NCBI GenBank assembly: GCA_020723285.1
Contig: DYJE01000039.1
Coordinates: 1 to 43,760, forward strand
Length of the DNA stretch: 43,760 nt
Origin: Desulforapulum autotrophicum
GTDB lineage: Bacteria > Desulfobacterota > Desulfobacteria > Desulfobacterales > Desulfolunaceae
Reading direction: 5' to 3'
The translations under genes and the position numbers were made by a program. The stretch's first letter is position 1; each line of letters opens with the position of its first letter. Shown here piece after piece: positions 24,256-33,014 of the stretch. Below the pieces are notes generated by a model, which made no database searches, had not been told where the DNA came from, and worked only from the letters and a program-made list of their open reading frames with translations.

Positions 24256-26324
24256 TGAGCGATGAAAAAAATTACTCCATGGATCTTGAGATCCTGGTGG
24301 GTTTTGTGGATGAGGCGTCGGACAGCCTGACCAAGGCCGTGGACGATCTTCTGACCGTGGGACGGAAGGGATACGACGACAACCTGGTCCAGTCCGTGTT
24401 CAGAGCATTTCATTCCATCAAGGGAAACTCCGCGTTTTTCGGGCTTTTTCCCATCAAGACCCTCAGCCACGCCCTGGAACAGGTTCTGGACAGGCTGAGA
24501 AAAAAAGAACTTCCCGCAGACCATGACGTCATCGACCCTCTGATTGACGGGGCATCGGTTCTGAGCACCTGCTTCTCGCGTGTGAGAACCGGGGGCATCG
24601 ACGCCATCGACACGTCCGACATCTCGCCGGCCCTGAATAGACTTCACGCAGTCATCGAGCGCAAACAGGATGCGGACATGACCTTGAAGACCCTCCTCGA
24701 CGATCTTGTCCGGGTGGAGAAAAATGAAAAAAATCTGGCGCAGGTCATCGAAAAGCTCTCCCGTTTCGTTCAAGGTGAGGAAAATACGGACGATCCGGAA
24801 CAACTCCGGGGAATGGTCCCCAAAACAGGCCCCGAATATGCCCGTCGTCTCATCAATCTTCTGCAAAGCCCCGAAAAAGGCATTCTGCCGGAAGCGCGAT
24901 GCGATGAGATTGAAGCTGAGATCCTTGTGCTTCATTCATCCGTCGCCGATGAATCGCAAAAAGCCCTGATCGATGACCTGAAGAAGGATTTCATCATGTA
25001 CCGGAAATCCGTGGGGCTTGATCCGCTTTTAAGGGAAGCTCTCCTGGACAAGATCGCCCTTTTTCCAGAGGGGCGCTCCGCCGCCGATCCCGATGCGCCC
25101 CAGGGAGAAACGCCGGGACAGGGTCCGGCGAAAACCATGCGGGTCAGCGAAGCCTCGGTGGATCAGTTTCTATCCTATGTAGGAGAACTGGTGGTGGTTG
25201 AGGAAATGTACGCGAGCCTGGAACTTCAGATGCTGGAAGGCCGTCTTCCCCAACGGGAGATCGCCTCGTCCCTCAAGAAGACCACGGATATCTTCAAAGG
25301 CCTGTCACGCCAGCTTCAGCGAAGCATCATGGAGATCCGGAAAGTTCCGGTCAGCCACCTTTTTCAACGCATGCCGAAAATCGTTCACGACGTGGCCAGG
25401 GAAAAAAACAAAGACATCGAAATCGTGATGGAAAACGGCCATCTCCAGGTGGACAAGAATCTGATAGAAACCCTGGAAGCCCCCCTGATCCACATGGTGC
25501 GCAACGCGGCGGATCACGGCATTGAAAATCCGGAAAACCGGAAGGCGGCAGGAAAACCGGATCAGGGCCTCATCGTCCTTTCAGCGGAGGAGGTCGGTGA
25601 ACATATCCGGGTCACCATCAAAGACGACGGTGCCGGGCTGAACCTCGAAAAAATCCGGAACAAAGCCGTGGAACTGGGAATCATGGACCCTCATTCGGAC
25701 CTGGACGAAGCGAAAATCATCGACGTGATGTTTCATTCGGGAGTTTCAACGGCGGAACATGTCACCGACATCTCGGGCCGGGGCGTGGGTATGGATGTGG
25801 TCAAGAAGAACATCGAAGACGCGGGGGGGTCCATCCGGACCGTTTCCCAGCCCGGCAAAGGCACCACGTTCACCCTGACTCTCCCCTCCAGCGTCACCAC
25901 CCAGATCATCCATGGCTTCATCGTTCGGACAGGCAGCAAGCGCTGCATCATTCCACTTGATACGGTGAACGGAAGCCTCAGCTACAGCTCGGCGGACATC
26001 AGCACCATCAAAGGACGGCGTCAGGTCCTCACGTACAACAACCGTCTGATTCCCCTGAATCTTCTTGGCCACATCGTTGACCCCGGCGGACCGGAATCCG
26101 AAACCCGAAACAACGGCTCGGATATCATCGTGGTGACCCAGGCGGGGAATATGGAAAAAGCGTATGTGGTGGACGCGGTGGAAGGCATCCGCCAGGTGGT
26201 TGTGAAACCCATTCATCAGGTGGGTGGATGTGAAACCCGCATGATGAGCGGCGGTGCCGTCATGGGCGACGGCACCGTGGCGCTGATTCTCGATATGGAA
26301 AAAATCATGAAGTTCGATGTGTAG
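24252..26324 (+). CDS. cheA: CheA chemotaxis-type histidine kinase
   Basis: The 690-residue protein has an N-terminal HPt domain with phospho-acceptor His54 in FRAFHSIKGNSAFFGL, a long helical linker (about 110-290) in place of a clear P2 domain, a P3 dimerisation region (about 295-375), the P4 kinase with MVRNAADHGIE, DDGAGL, SGRGVGMDVV and GKGTTF, and a C-terminal CheW-like P5 domain (FIVRTGSKRCIIPL). It phosphorylates receivers in response to chemoreceptor arrays or other input. The start overlaps the previous stop as ATGA. No cheW, cheR, cheB or receptor gene is in the operon, so it may belong to an alternative cellular function pathway instead of flagellar chemotaxis. The receptor at 30780-32450 is the only one in the window. 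Confidence 0.95.
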   Translation: MMSDEKNYSMDLEILVGFVDEASDSLTKAVDDLLTVGRKGYDDNLVQSVFRAFHSIKGNSAFFGLFPIKTLSHALEQVLDRLRKKELPADHDVIDPLIDGASVLSTCFSRVRTGGIDAIDTSDISPALNRLHAVIERKQDADMTLKTLLDDLVRVEKNEKNLAQVIEKLSRFVQGEENTDDPEQLRGMVPKTGPEYARRLINLLQSPEKGILPEARCDEIEAEILVLHSSVADESQKALIDDLKKDFIMYRKSVGLDPLLREALLDKIALFPEGRSAADPDAPQGETPGQGPAKTMRVSEASVDQFLSYVGELVVVEEMYASLELQMLEGRLPQREIASSLKKTTDIFKGLSRQLQRSIMEIRKVPVSHLFQRMPKIVHDVAREKNKDIEIVMENGHLQVDKNLIETLEAPLIHMVRNAADHGIENPENRKAAGKPDQGLIVLSAEEVGEHIRVTIKDDGAGLNLEKIRNKAVELGIMDPHSDLDEAKIIDVMFHSGVSTAEHVTDISGRGVGMDVVKKNIEDAGGSIRTVSQPGKGTTFTLTLPSSVTTQIIHGFIVRTGSKRCIIPLDTVNGSLSYSSADISTIKGRRQVLTYNNRLIPLNLLGHIVDPGGPESETRNNGSDIIVVTQAGNMEKAYVVDAVEGIRQVVVKPIHQVGGCETRMMSGGAVMGDGTVALILDMEKIMKFDV

Positions 26325-26564
26325 CCGGGATTTTAGAGATCACACTGAACAAATGTATTGACGCTTCAGTAGAAATTGATATTGACGAAAAGGCCAAGGC
26401 TGATTTGGGTTAAAAATCCAGAATCCTTACATATGGGCATTGACGTCAATGACAGAACATAAAATCGAACAAGAACCGAACGGTTCCACAGCATTGTGGC
26501 AGCCTTCCTTGACAGCTAACGTTTCGCATTGCCGGAACTCAACACCATGACGGGAGGACACGCC
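26325..26564. other. Intergenic stretch with possible gene remnant
   Basis: Between cheA and the HEPN gene there is no intact gene. One frame ending in TAA at 26411 reads LEITLNKCIDASVEIDIDEK and then AKADLG, which has protein-like composition, but there is no start codon or ribosome site. It may be the 3' remnant of a lost gene. GGGAGGA at 26552-26558 is the ribosome site of the next gene. Confidence 0.3.
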
Positions 26565-26984
26565 ATGACCGACCATACCCCACGCTGGCATTACCGCTTC
26601 GACAATTACCACCGCGCCTTCAGCCTCTTGCGCGAGGCACTCTGGCAGGAACGTCCGCTGACCCAGCTGGAAAAGGAAGGGGTGATCCAGCGTTTTGAAT
26701 ACACTATGGAACTGGCCTGGAAAACGTTGAAGGATTACTTGGAAAGCGAAAATGTGGTTCTGGACCAGGTCACGCCCCGTGCGGTGATCCGAAGCGCTTT
26801 CGAGGCAGGCGTCATCCGGATGGGTGAACCGTGGCAGAACGCCCTCGATGCGCGCAACAGAATGTCCCACACCTATAACTTCGAGACGTTCGAACAGGTC
26901 ATAGCCGATATCCGTTCCAGTTATCTTTCGGCATTTGACGAGCTGCACGAATTTTTACTGCCTCGAAGGACCGAGACACCATGA
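26565..26984 (+). CDS. HEPN-family toxin (HI0074/HepT-like)
   Basis: The 139-residue helical protein belongs to the HI0074-type nucleotidyltransferase partner family: QRFEYTMELAWKTLKDYLES at 42-61 and ALDARNRMSHTYNFETFEQ at 93-111. The latter holds R-x4-H-x-Y (Arg97, His102, Tyr104), the HEPN ribonuclease motif whose tyrosine is modified by the partner MNT enzyme in studied HepT/MntA pairs. The ATG at 26565 is chosen because GGGAGGA precedes it by six bases; two upstream starts lack a site. The stop overlaps the nucleotidyltransferase start as ATGA. Toxin function is inferred from family and motif. Confidence 0.88.
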   Translation: MTDHTPRWHYRFDNYHRAFSLLREALWQERPLTQLEKEGVIQRFEYTMELAWKTLKDYLESENVVLDQVTPRAVIRSAFEAGVIRMGEPWQNALDARNRMSHTYNFETFEQVIADIRSSYLSAFDELHEFLLPRRTETP

Positions 26985-27343
26985 GTGCGGCTTTCGGTTT
27001 GACCTGTGTCGAGCGGAATCTTCTTCGGGAGATCCTGGAAACGGCAGGGGACCGAATCGAGCGGGTGGCCGTGTTCGGCTCCCGTGCTTCAGGAAAACAG
27101 CGCCCGAATTCGGATCTTGATCTGGTTCTTTACGGCAGCGCCGATGAAGCGGTCTGCGCCCGCCTCCAGACCCTGTTTCAGGAAAGCCGCCTGCCGTTTT
27201 CCGTGGATGTCAAAAGCTACGACACCATAAACTATCCGCCGCTTCGGGCGCACATCGACACGGCGGCGCGGCTCCTTTTCGTGCGTACCCATTCAGGGCT
27301 TGAACCTGCGGATAAACATGACAACGACAAACTCACTATTTAA
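26981..27343 (+). CDS. MNT-type nucleotidyltransferase antitoxin
   Basis: The 120-residue protein is a minimal nucleotidyltransferase: VAVFGSRASG followed by NSDLDLVLYG gives the GS-x10-D-x-D motif (Gly33, Ser34, Asp45, Asp47) that binds ATP and metal. A third acidic position is Asp75 in FSVDVKSYD. In studied HEPN/MNT pairs this enzyme adds AMP units to the toxin tyrosine and silences it; that role is assigned here by family and by the 4-bp overlap with the HEPN gene. Only a short gap follows, then the convergent yciH gene. Confidence 0.9.
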   Translation: MSAAFGLTCVERNLLREILETAGDRIERVAVFGSRASGKQRPNSDLDLVLYGSADEAVCARLQTLFQESRLPFSVDVKSYDTINYPPLRAHIDTAARLLFVRTHSGLEPADKHDNDKLTI

Positions 27344-27351
27344 TAAAGAAA

Positions 27352-27367
27352 ACTGATTGCAATCAGT
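27352..27367. repeat. 16-bp perfect palindrome between convergent genes
   Basis: ACTGATTGCAATCAGT is a perfect palindrome in the 31-bp gap between the nucleotidyltransferase and yciH genes. It could form a short hairpin and help end transcription from both sides, but no T run follows it. Confidence 0.45.
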
Positions 27368-27374
27368 CGGTTCA

Positions 27375-27746
27375 TCATCCCCCGGCCCGTTTCACCGTGT
27401 ATCCCAGGCCACGCAGCTCACGTTCAAGGGTTTCCCGGTGGTCTCCCTGGATTTCAATGACGTGGTCCTTGACGCTTCCGCCGGTGCCGCATTTCTGCTT
27501 CAGCGATTTGGCCAGCTCTTTCATACCGTCTTCATCCAGCGGGAGGCCGGTGATCAGCGTAACACCTTTCCCATTCCGCCCTTTGGTCTCCCGCATCAGG
27601 CGCACGATGCCGTCTTTCTTCGGCGCTGCGGTTCTGGGCTTTCCGCAGCGGCAGGACGGCGCGGGGTTGTTGCACTGCGGGCACATTCGCCCGAATTCAC
27701 TGGAATAGACCAGACCACTGTTCTTGTCTTGAGTTTTCAAAGCCAT
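27375..27746 (-). CDS. yciH: SUI1/eIF1-like translation factor YciH
   Basis: The 123-residue protein has a zinc-ribbon-like start (CPQCNNPAPSCRCGK, four Cys) and a C-terminal SUI1 domain (about 48-120) with ETKGRNGKGVTLITGLPLD, LKQKCGTGGSVKD and VIEIQGDHRE. SUI1/YciH proteins bind the small ribosomal subunit and affect start-codon choice; in E. coli YciH has been linked to stress-time translation. It follows the adenylate cyclase gene on the same strand after a 70-bp gap and may be read from it or from its own promoter. Confidence 0.95.
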   Translation of the reverse strand: MALKTQDKNSGLVYSSEFGRMCPQCNNPAPSCRCGKPRTAAPKKDGIVRLMRETKGRNGKGVTLITGLPLDEDGMKELAKSLKQKCGTGGSVKDHVIEIQGDHRETLERELRGLGYTVKRAGG

Positions 27747-27816
27747 GGGGTTACAACGTCCTTCTTATTCCATGTTGCAATCAAGATGACACCCTGTTTC
27801 TTTATTATGACACCAT

Positions 27817-30684
27817 TCAGAACGGACTGACCCAGACCCCGTCCCACGTTGAGGTGTCGCTGTTTTCGAGCTGGATGCAGCGGTCGAGAAATATACGGCA
27901 CAGGCCGTCCTGGTCAACCCCGTTCATGAAATAGTCCCGGGCTTTTTTGAAATCCCTGGCCCTGTAGCAGGCCATGCCCTCTTCAAAGCACCGCTGGCCA
28001 TCGTTGAGGGCCAGTCCTTTCAGGCCCAAGACCTGGTAAAGATCCACGGGCCGTTTTTTACCCCGGACTTTCACCGTATCCACAAACCGCACCGCGAATC
28101 CATCCTCAAGGTCCCGGAAGGTGGAATCGCTGATCAGGACACCCGCCCCGTAGTATTTGGTGAGTTTTTCAATGCGGGACGCCACATTCACGCCGTCGCC
28201 GATGACAGTGTACTCCATGCGACGCTCGGATCCGATGTTGCCGGAGATCACTTCACCGGTGGAAATGCCGATGCCGATGTGAATGGGGGCTTTCCCTTTT
28301 TCGTGGCGGGACCTGTTGAACACGGCGAGCTTTTCGTGCATGGCAAGGGCTGTCCGAACGGCGCGCACGGCGTCGTCGTTACGGGAGTAGGGTACGCCGA
28401 ACACGCTCATGATTCCGTCTCCCAGGTATTTGTCGAGAACCCCGTCATGTTCGAAGATCTCGTTGACCATCATGCTGAAGTATTCGTTGAGAAAAGCCAC
28501 TGTTTCTTCGGCGGAAAGACTTTCGGTGATGCCGGTGTAACCCCTTATGTCGGAAAAAAGGATGGTGGCCTTGCCCCTCTTGCCGCCCAGAGTCTGCCGG
28601 GCCGGATCGTCCAGGAGTTTTTCCACGATATCCTTGGACATATAGCGGATGAGGGTGCTTTTCATCCGTTTTTCCCGGCTGATGTCCTCAAGGACTACGA
28701 CCAGTCCTTTACGCGTGTCCGTGGCATCCACCAGGGGCACGGCGTTGACGTTCACGACAGTCTGGCGTCCGGAAGGGAAAACAAGCTCCTGGTCGTAACC
28801 CACCATGGGCTTTCCGCTGTGGTAAACCTGATCGATGTCCCGGATCAGCCGGGCGTTGCCGTCGCCGAGAACATGGCGGAAATCGGTTTTTTCAAGGCCT
28901 TGGGCATGGCCGTCAAAAAGAGCTCTGGCGGCCCTGTTTACCGTCACCATGCGGTAATCGTTGTCCAGGGTGATGATGGCGTTGGAAATGCTTTCCTGAA
29001 CCGAGGCCAGATAGTTTTTCATTTCCACGGTCTTTTCGAACAGCCGGGCGTTTTCAAGGGCCACGGCAATGTGGGATGAAAGAGCCCGGAGCAGGTCTTC
29101 GTCGTCCGTGTCAAACCCGGCCTCTTTTTTATTCATGGCCTGGACCACGCCGATGATGGCACCTTCGCGGTTGACGATGGGGGCGCAGAGCACCGAGCGG
29201 GTGTGGAATCCGGTTTTTTCGTCCACCGAGGCCAGAAACCGGGGATCATCGTAGGCGTTTTCGATATTCAGGGTTTCCCCTGTCTCGGCCACATAACCGG
29301 CAAGTCCCCGGTCCATGGGAAAACGGATGGCCGTCAGTTCCGATTTCTGGGCCACCTTGGACCAGAGTTCCCGGCTTTCATGATCCACAAGAAAAAGGGA
29401 GCTGCGTTCGACCTGAAGCACTTCCGTGATTTTGTTCACGATATCCACGAACAATGTGTCAAGGTCCAGGGTTCTGGCCACATGGGTGGCCACATCGAAC
29501 AGAATGGCCATTTTTTCATGGTCCTTGATCAGCCGCTTGTAAAGCTGGAGGTTTTCCACGGCAATGGCGGTCTGGTAAGCAAAAGCGGTGAAAAACGATT
29601 CATCGGCCTTGTCGAAATGCCCGCTTTTTTTGTTGATCACCTGGAGAACACCCACCAGTTCTCCTTTGAGGTTTAACAGGGGGCCGCAAAGAATGGACTG
29701 GGTCTTGTAACCGGTTATGCGGTCCACGGCGGAATCGAAGCGGGAATCGGCGTAGGCGTCTTCGATGTTCACGGGTTTTCCGTGCTTCACCACCCAGCCC
29801 GCCACACCCTTGTCCTTTGAAATGCGGATTTCACGGGTGGCGACGCCTTCCGCCAGCATGGACCAGAGTTCGCCGGTGAATTCATCGAGAAGAAACAAGG
29901 TGGCCCTCTCGGCGTTCATGATTTTCCGGGCCGTGGTGACGATGCGCTCGATCTGGCTCTCGATGCCTTTGCGAAGGGAGAGAACCTCGGTCATGTCCAG
30001 AAGTTCGTAGATGTTTTCCAGGTATTTTTCTGCGCGTCTCGACTGACCCACGGTCCGTTCGAACCGAAGGTTGGTTTTCCGGAGCCGCTGGGTGATGAGG
30101 ATGAGAAAGGTCCGGGCCAGATCCGGGGATTCATGGAACAGGTGGTCGAGGTCGGCGTAGTCGATCCTCAAAAGCTGGCAGCGGGAGAGGGCCTTGACGC
30201 TGGCCAGGCGGTGACCGTCGCTGAAATACCCCATTTCACCGATACTCTCACCGGGCTCCAGATGGCAGATGGGGACCATGTCCTGGTATTCGTCTTTGCG
30301 GTACACGAACGCCCGGCCCTGGATGAGAAGGTAAAAGCAGTCCCCCAGGCTGTCCTGGGCGATGAATTCCTCGCCCTCGTCGAATTTCACTTCCGTGGCC
30401 CGTTCACTGATCAGCAGCAGGTCGCGCCGGGACAGATTTTTGAAAAGACCGCATCGGGACAGGCGGTCATGGCGCTGCTGCCTCAAGGCTTCCGAAAGCA
30501 TTTCGGGGCTCACGGCCCCAGCCTCCACCAGAATGCTGCCCAGAAACGGCCGTTCCTGATAAGGTCCCGAGCCGTTCTGAACGTCCAGGGATGCCCTTAT
30601 CACATCGGGGCCGCAATCCAGGTAATCTCCGATCTTCTTTTCCGAAAGCCCGCAATTCCCATGTATTTTCTCTTTTTTCGACAT
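27817..30684 (-). CDS. Multi-sensor class III adenylate cyclase (CNB-GAF-GAF-PAS-CYC)
   Basis: The 955-residue soluble protein begins with a short region like the N-domain of type II secretion ATPases (LGSILVEAGAVSPEMLSEAL), then a cyclic-nucleotide-binding domain (about 75-195; GEEFIAQDSLGDCFYLLIQG, PGESIGEMGYF), two GAF domains (about 230-380 and 395-550), a PAS domain (about 560-665), and a class III cyclase (about 695-870). Catalytic motifs are complete: FSDIRGYT (Asp712), KYLGDGIM (Asp756) and VNVASR. The Lys in KYLGD and the Thr in the second base-selecting position point to ATP rather than GTP. A TPR-like tail closes it. The enzyme would make cAMP and may bind its own product through the CNB domain. 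It stands between the chemoreceptor and yciH genes. Confidence 0.95.
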   Translation of the reverse strand: MSKKEKIHGNCGLSEKKIGDYLDCGPDVIRASLDVQNGSGPYQERPFLGSILVEAGAVSPEMLSEALRQQRHDRLSRCGLFKNLSRRDLLLISERATEVKFDEGEEFIAQDSLGDCFYLLIQGRAFVYRKDEYQDMVPICHLEPGESIGEMGYFSDGHRLASVKALSRCQLLRIDYADLDHLFHESPDLARTFLILITQRLRKTNLRFERTVGQSRRAEKYLENIYELLDMTEVLSLRKGIESQIERIVTTARKIMNAERATLFLLDEFTGELWSMLAEGVATREIRISKDKGVAGWVVKHGKPVNIEDAYADSRFDSAVDRITGYKTQSILCGPLLNLKGELVGVLQVINKKSGHFDKADESFFTAFAYQTAIAVENLQLYKRLIKDHEKMAILFDVATHVARTLDLDTLFVDIVNKITEVLQVERSSLFLVDHESRELWSKVAQKSELTAIRFPMDRGLAGYVAETGETLNIENAYDDPRFLASVDEKTGFHTRSVLCAPIVNREGAIIGVVQAMNKKEAGFDTDDEDLLRALSSHIAVALENARLFEKTVEMKNYLASVQESISNAIITLDNDYRMVTVNRAARALFDGHAQGLEKTDFRHVLGDGNARLIRDIDQVYHSGKPMVGYDQELVFPSGRQTVVNVNAVPLVDATDTRKGLVVVLEDISREKRMKSTLIRYMSKDIVEKLLDDPARQTLGGKRGKATILFSDIRGYTGITESLSAEETVAFLNEYFSMMVNEIFEHDGVLDKYLGDGIMSVFGVPYSRNDDAVRAVRTALAMHEKLAVFNRSRHEKGKAPIHIGIGISTGEVISGNIGSERRMEYTVIGDGVNVASRIEKLTKYYGAGVLISDSTFRDLEDGFAVRFVDTVKVRGKKRPVDLYQVLGLKGLALNDGQRCFEEGMACYRARDFKKARDYFMNGVDQDGLCRIFLDRCIQLENSDTSTWDGVWVSPF

Positions 30685-30779
30685 AGGGCACCGTTGCCTG
30701 TAAGGGTGATATCAACGTGACGCAGTCCTATCATTCTGAAATAATGTCCAGAAACTATATACCCTTGTTTTTTCCGGTG

Positions 30780-32450
30780 TCAAACACTTGGGTCCTCTAT
30801 CCTGAAGAAATCGATGTTATTTTTCAGTTTTGACGTGACAAGACCGAAACGGGACACCGCCTTTTCAATCTGGTTTGCGGCATCCGAGGTGCTGTCCGAA
30901 GTTTTGAAGATCATCCCCACGTCTGTTTTGATCTGCCCCATCCGGGCCAGGGAGTTGGCAACGTTGTCCGCGATTTCACGGGAAGTCAGGCCCGTTGAGG
31001 CGATGATTGATGATATGTCATTGATGGCATGTTTCTGTCCGTCGATGGCTCTGGACACATCCAGGGATATTTCATTGATGGTTTTCATGCATTCGGCAAG
31101 TTCGGTGACGGAGCTGACCGCTTCACGGCTCTGGGCCAGAATGGAATCGATCTGGGAGTCGATCTCCGAAGCGGATTGCGAGGTCTGGCGCGCCAAGTTT
31201 TTCACTTCTTCGGCCACAACGCCGAATCCTTTGCCGTATGATCCGGCCCGGACCGCTTCGATGGTGGCGTTTAAAGCCAGAAGGTTGGTCTGGGCCGAAA
31301 CGGTTTTGATGATTTCCGTGATTTTGTTGATCTGATGGACGGAGTCGTTGAGGGCGTTGATGATTCCCGACGATGTTTCAATTTTGGCCATGGCCTCCTC
31401 GGAGGTCAGAAAGGAAACCCGCTGACTGTTGTCCGCGATGGCGCTGACCGTACCGTCGATGTCGTTCACCGAGGTATGGATGTTTTCAATGATGTCATGG
31501 ACGCCCTTGACCGCCGATTCAATGCCTGAAATCCACTCCATGGCCGAGGTGACGGAATCTTCCACGCTCATGGATTTGGAATTCAAAACACCCACGCCCT
31601 CCACAAGGGTCATGGAAATGTTGCTCAGTTTCCCTGATTCGTCCACCACGGTTTCCGCACCGTCCTGGAGTTCCAGGACCAGGGAACCCAGGGTTTCCCC
31701 CATGGTATCCACGGCTTTAGCGATCCGGCCCACTTCGTCCAGGCTTGTTATACCGGTTTTTAGAGTCAGATCGCCCTGGGCCATCTGCTCGACGTTACGG
31801 ATGGTTTTTTCAATGGAACGCCGGACCGACTTGGAAATAAAATACCCGGACACGACGATCAGCAGCACAGACACAACAAACGCCGCCACACCCGATGCGG
31901 CAATGCGCCGGTAGGTTTCTGAGGCTTTTTCAAGAGCTGAATCATTGGCGGCTTTTTTCCTGGACAGCGTCGTTTCAAGGAGTTTGTCGATTTCATCGAT
32001 TTCCTTTTCACAAGGGGTGACAAAGGTGGTGGCGAGGGTCAGGTCGGTGGCGGCCATGTCCAGGGCGTTCTTCATGTGGGTGTTGTATGCCTTGAGCCGT
32101 GTGACCAGGGCGGGATCAATCCCCTTTATGGTGCTGACCCTCCCCAGAAGCCCGTCGATCTTTTTTTTCTGGTCTTCGGCCAGGTCGCTGATGCGCTTTT
32201 CGTCGTAGCCCGTATTGTACCAGCTCAGGATTTTGTAAAGATTGGCGTGGATGAGCCGCAGTTCACCGCTTTCCGTGAGGATATTTTCGACTTCCGACAT
32301 GTTTCGCGAGTGATCCAGCAGCAGGTGATGTTGAAATGAAATGTAGCGATGCCCGCTGATGCCGATCATCAGAAAAATTCCCAGCGTGAACAGGGGAACC
32401 AGCTGCATTTTGCTTGTCAGCCTCATGTTGGAGAACCATTGTGCGCCCAT
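30780..32450 (-). CDS. Methyl-accepting chemotaxis protein
   Basis: The 556-residue protein has two membrane segments (about 14-34 and 205-225) around a helical periplasmic domain of the four-helix-bundle type, then a HAMP-like segment (about 225-280) and a signalling domain with the conserved hairpin tip SAQTNLLALNATIEAVRAGS followed by YGKGFGVVAEEVKNLARQ. The start at 32450 follows AAGGACAC; a longer version from 32495 has no ribosome site. There is no C-terminal CheR-docking pentapeptide. The receptor couples to a CheA/CheW array. It lies downstream of the Cache-protein gene and shares its strand, which suggests that the secreted Cache protein could present ligand to this receptor. No che genes are adjacent. 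Confidence 0.94.
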   Translation of the reverse strand: MGAQWFSNMRLTSKMQLVPLFTLGIFLMIGISGHRYISFQHHLLLDHSRNMSEVENILTESGELRLIHANLYKILSWYNTGYDEKRISDLAEDQKKKIDGLLGRVSTIKGIDPALVTRLKAYNTHMKNALDMAATDLTLATTFVTPCEKEIDEIDKLLETTLSRKKAANDSALEKASETYRRIAASGVAAFVVSVLLIVVSGYFISKSVRRSIEKTIRNVEQMAQGDLTLKTGITSLDEVGRIAKAVDTMGETLGSLVLELQDGAETVVDESGKLSNISMTLVEGVGVLNSKSMSVEDSVTSAMEWISGIESAVKGVHDIIENIHTSVNDIDGTVSAIADNSQRVSFLTSEEAMAKIETSSGIINALNDSVHQINKITEIIKTVSAQTNLLALNATIEAVRAGSYGKGFGVVAEEVKNLARQTSQSASEIDSQIDSILAQSREAVSSVTELAECMKTINEISLDVSRAIDGQKHAINDISSIIASTGLTSREIADNVANSLARMGQIKTDVGMIFKTSDSTSDAANQIEKAVSRFGLVTSKLKNNIDFFRIEDPSV

Positions 32451-32497
32451 GGCCGTGTCCTTATGAAATAAACTCTGTTTATGTCGTGAATACAATC

Positions 32498-32520
32498 AGG
32501 GGCGGAAGTCATCCGCCCCT
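32498..32520 (-). terminator. GC-rich hairpin between Cache and chemoreceptor genes
   Basis: AGGGGCGGA and TCCGCCCCT make a perfect 9-bp stem with a five-base loop. It lies 30 bases after the Cache gene stop on the minus strand and 48 before the chemoreceptor start. There is no full T run after it, so it may only reduce read-through and set unequal levels of the two proteins. Confidence 0.55.
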
Positions 32521-32549
32521 TTGCACAGAATTCGGTAAGATGGTGCGGA

Positions 32550-33014
32550 TCACTTGTAAACGCCGCAGCAGAAGGCGATATCCCCTTCTCCGGTGACATA
32601 GGTGGTTTTGTGTTCAATCTTCGAGGATTCCGGGTTTTTATATTTGTAGTCCACCCAGCCTGTTTCCTTCTTTTTAGCCAGGGCCACAATGTCCTTTCTG
32701 AAGAATTTCCCGTCCACATCGGGGACTTCCATCATGTTTTTTCCCACCAGTTTGGGATTTTTCGGATGGGCGACGATGACGCCGTTGAAATCATACGCAA
32801 AAACATAGATCTCGCCTTTGACGAACGAGCCGTTGGGGTCGTTGATCGCCGCAAGGGTCTTGACCTTTCCTGTGGCTTTCATCATTTTGACCGCATCATT
32901 GACCATGGAGACCGCGGTTTTCTTTTCATCATCGGCGGCGGATGCGCAAATGGCGAAGTTCATGGCAAGGACGGTGATCAGCAGGACGTTCATGACAAAT
33001 CGTCTTTTTTTCAT
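32550..33014 (-). CDS. Periplasmic single-Cache-domain protein
   Basis: The 154-residue protein has a signal peptide (FVMNVLLITVLAMNFAICASA) and then one Cache_2-like domain: AVKMMKATGKVKTLAAINDP, IYVFAYDFNGVIVAHPKNPK, LVGKNMMEVPDVDGK and WVDYKYKNPES, ending CCGVYK. Cache domains bind small organic acids, amino acids or other metabolites and are normally part of receptors; here the domain is free in the periplasm. AAGGAG lies seven bases before the start. It precedes the chemoreceptor gene on the same strand, with a hairpin between. Two adjacent Cys near the end (CC) could be paired or bind a metal. Confidence 0.88.
   Translation of the reverse strand: MKKRRFVMNVLLITVLAMNFAICASAADDEKKTAVSMVNDAVKMMKATGKVKTLAAINDPNGSFVKGEIYVFAYDFNGVIVAHPKNPKLVGKNMMEVPDVDGKFFRKDIVALAKKKETGWVDYKYKNPESSKIEHKTTYVTGEGDIAFCCGVYK

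Noticed and set aside
26327-26413. Protein-like fragment after cheA
   Set aside because: There is no start codon or upstream continuation; listed only as a possible remnant, not as a gene.
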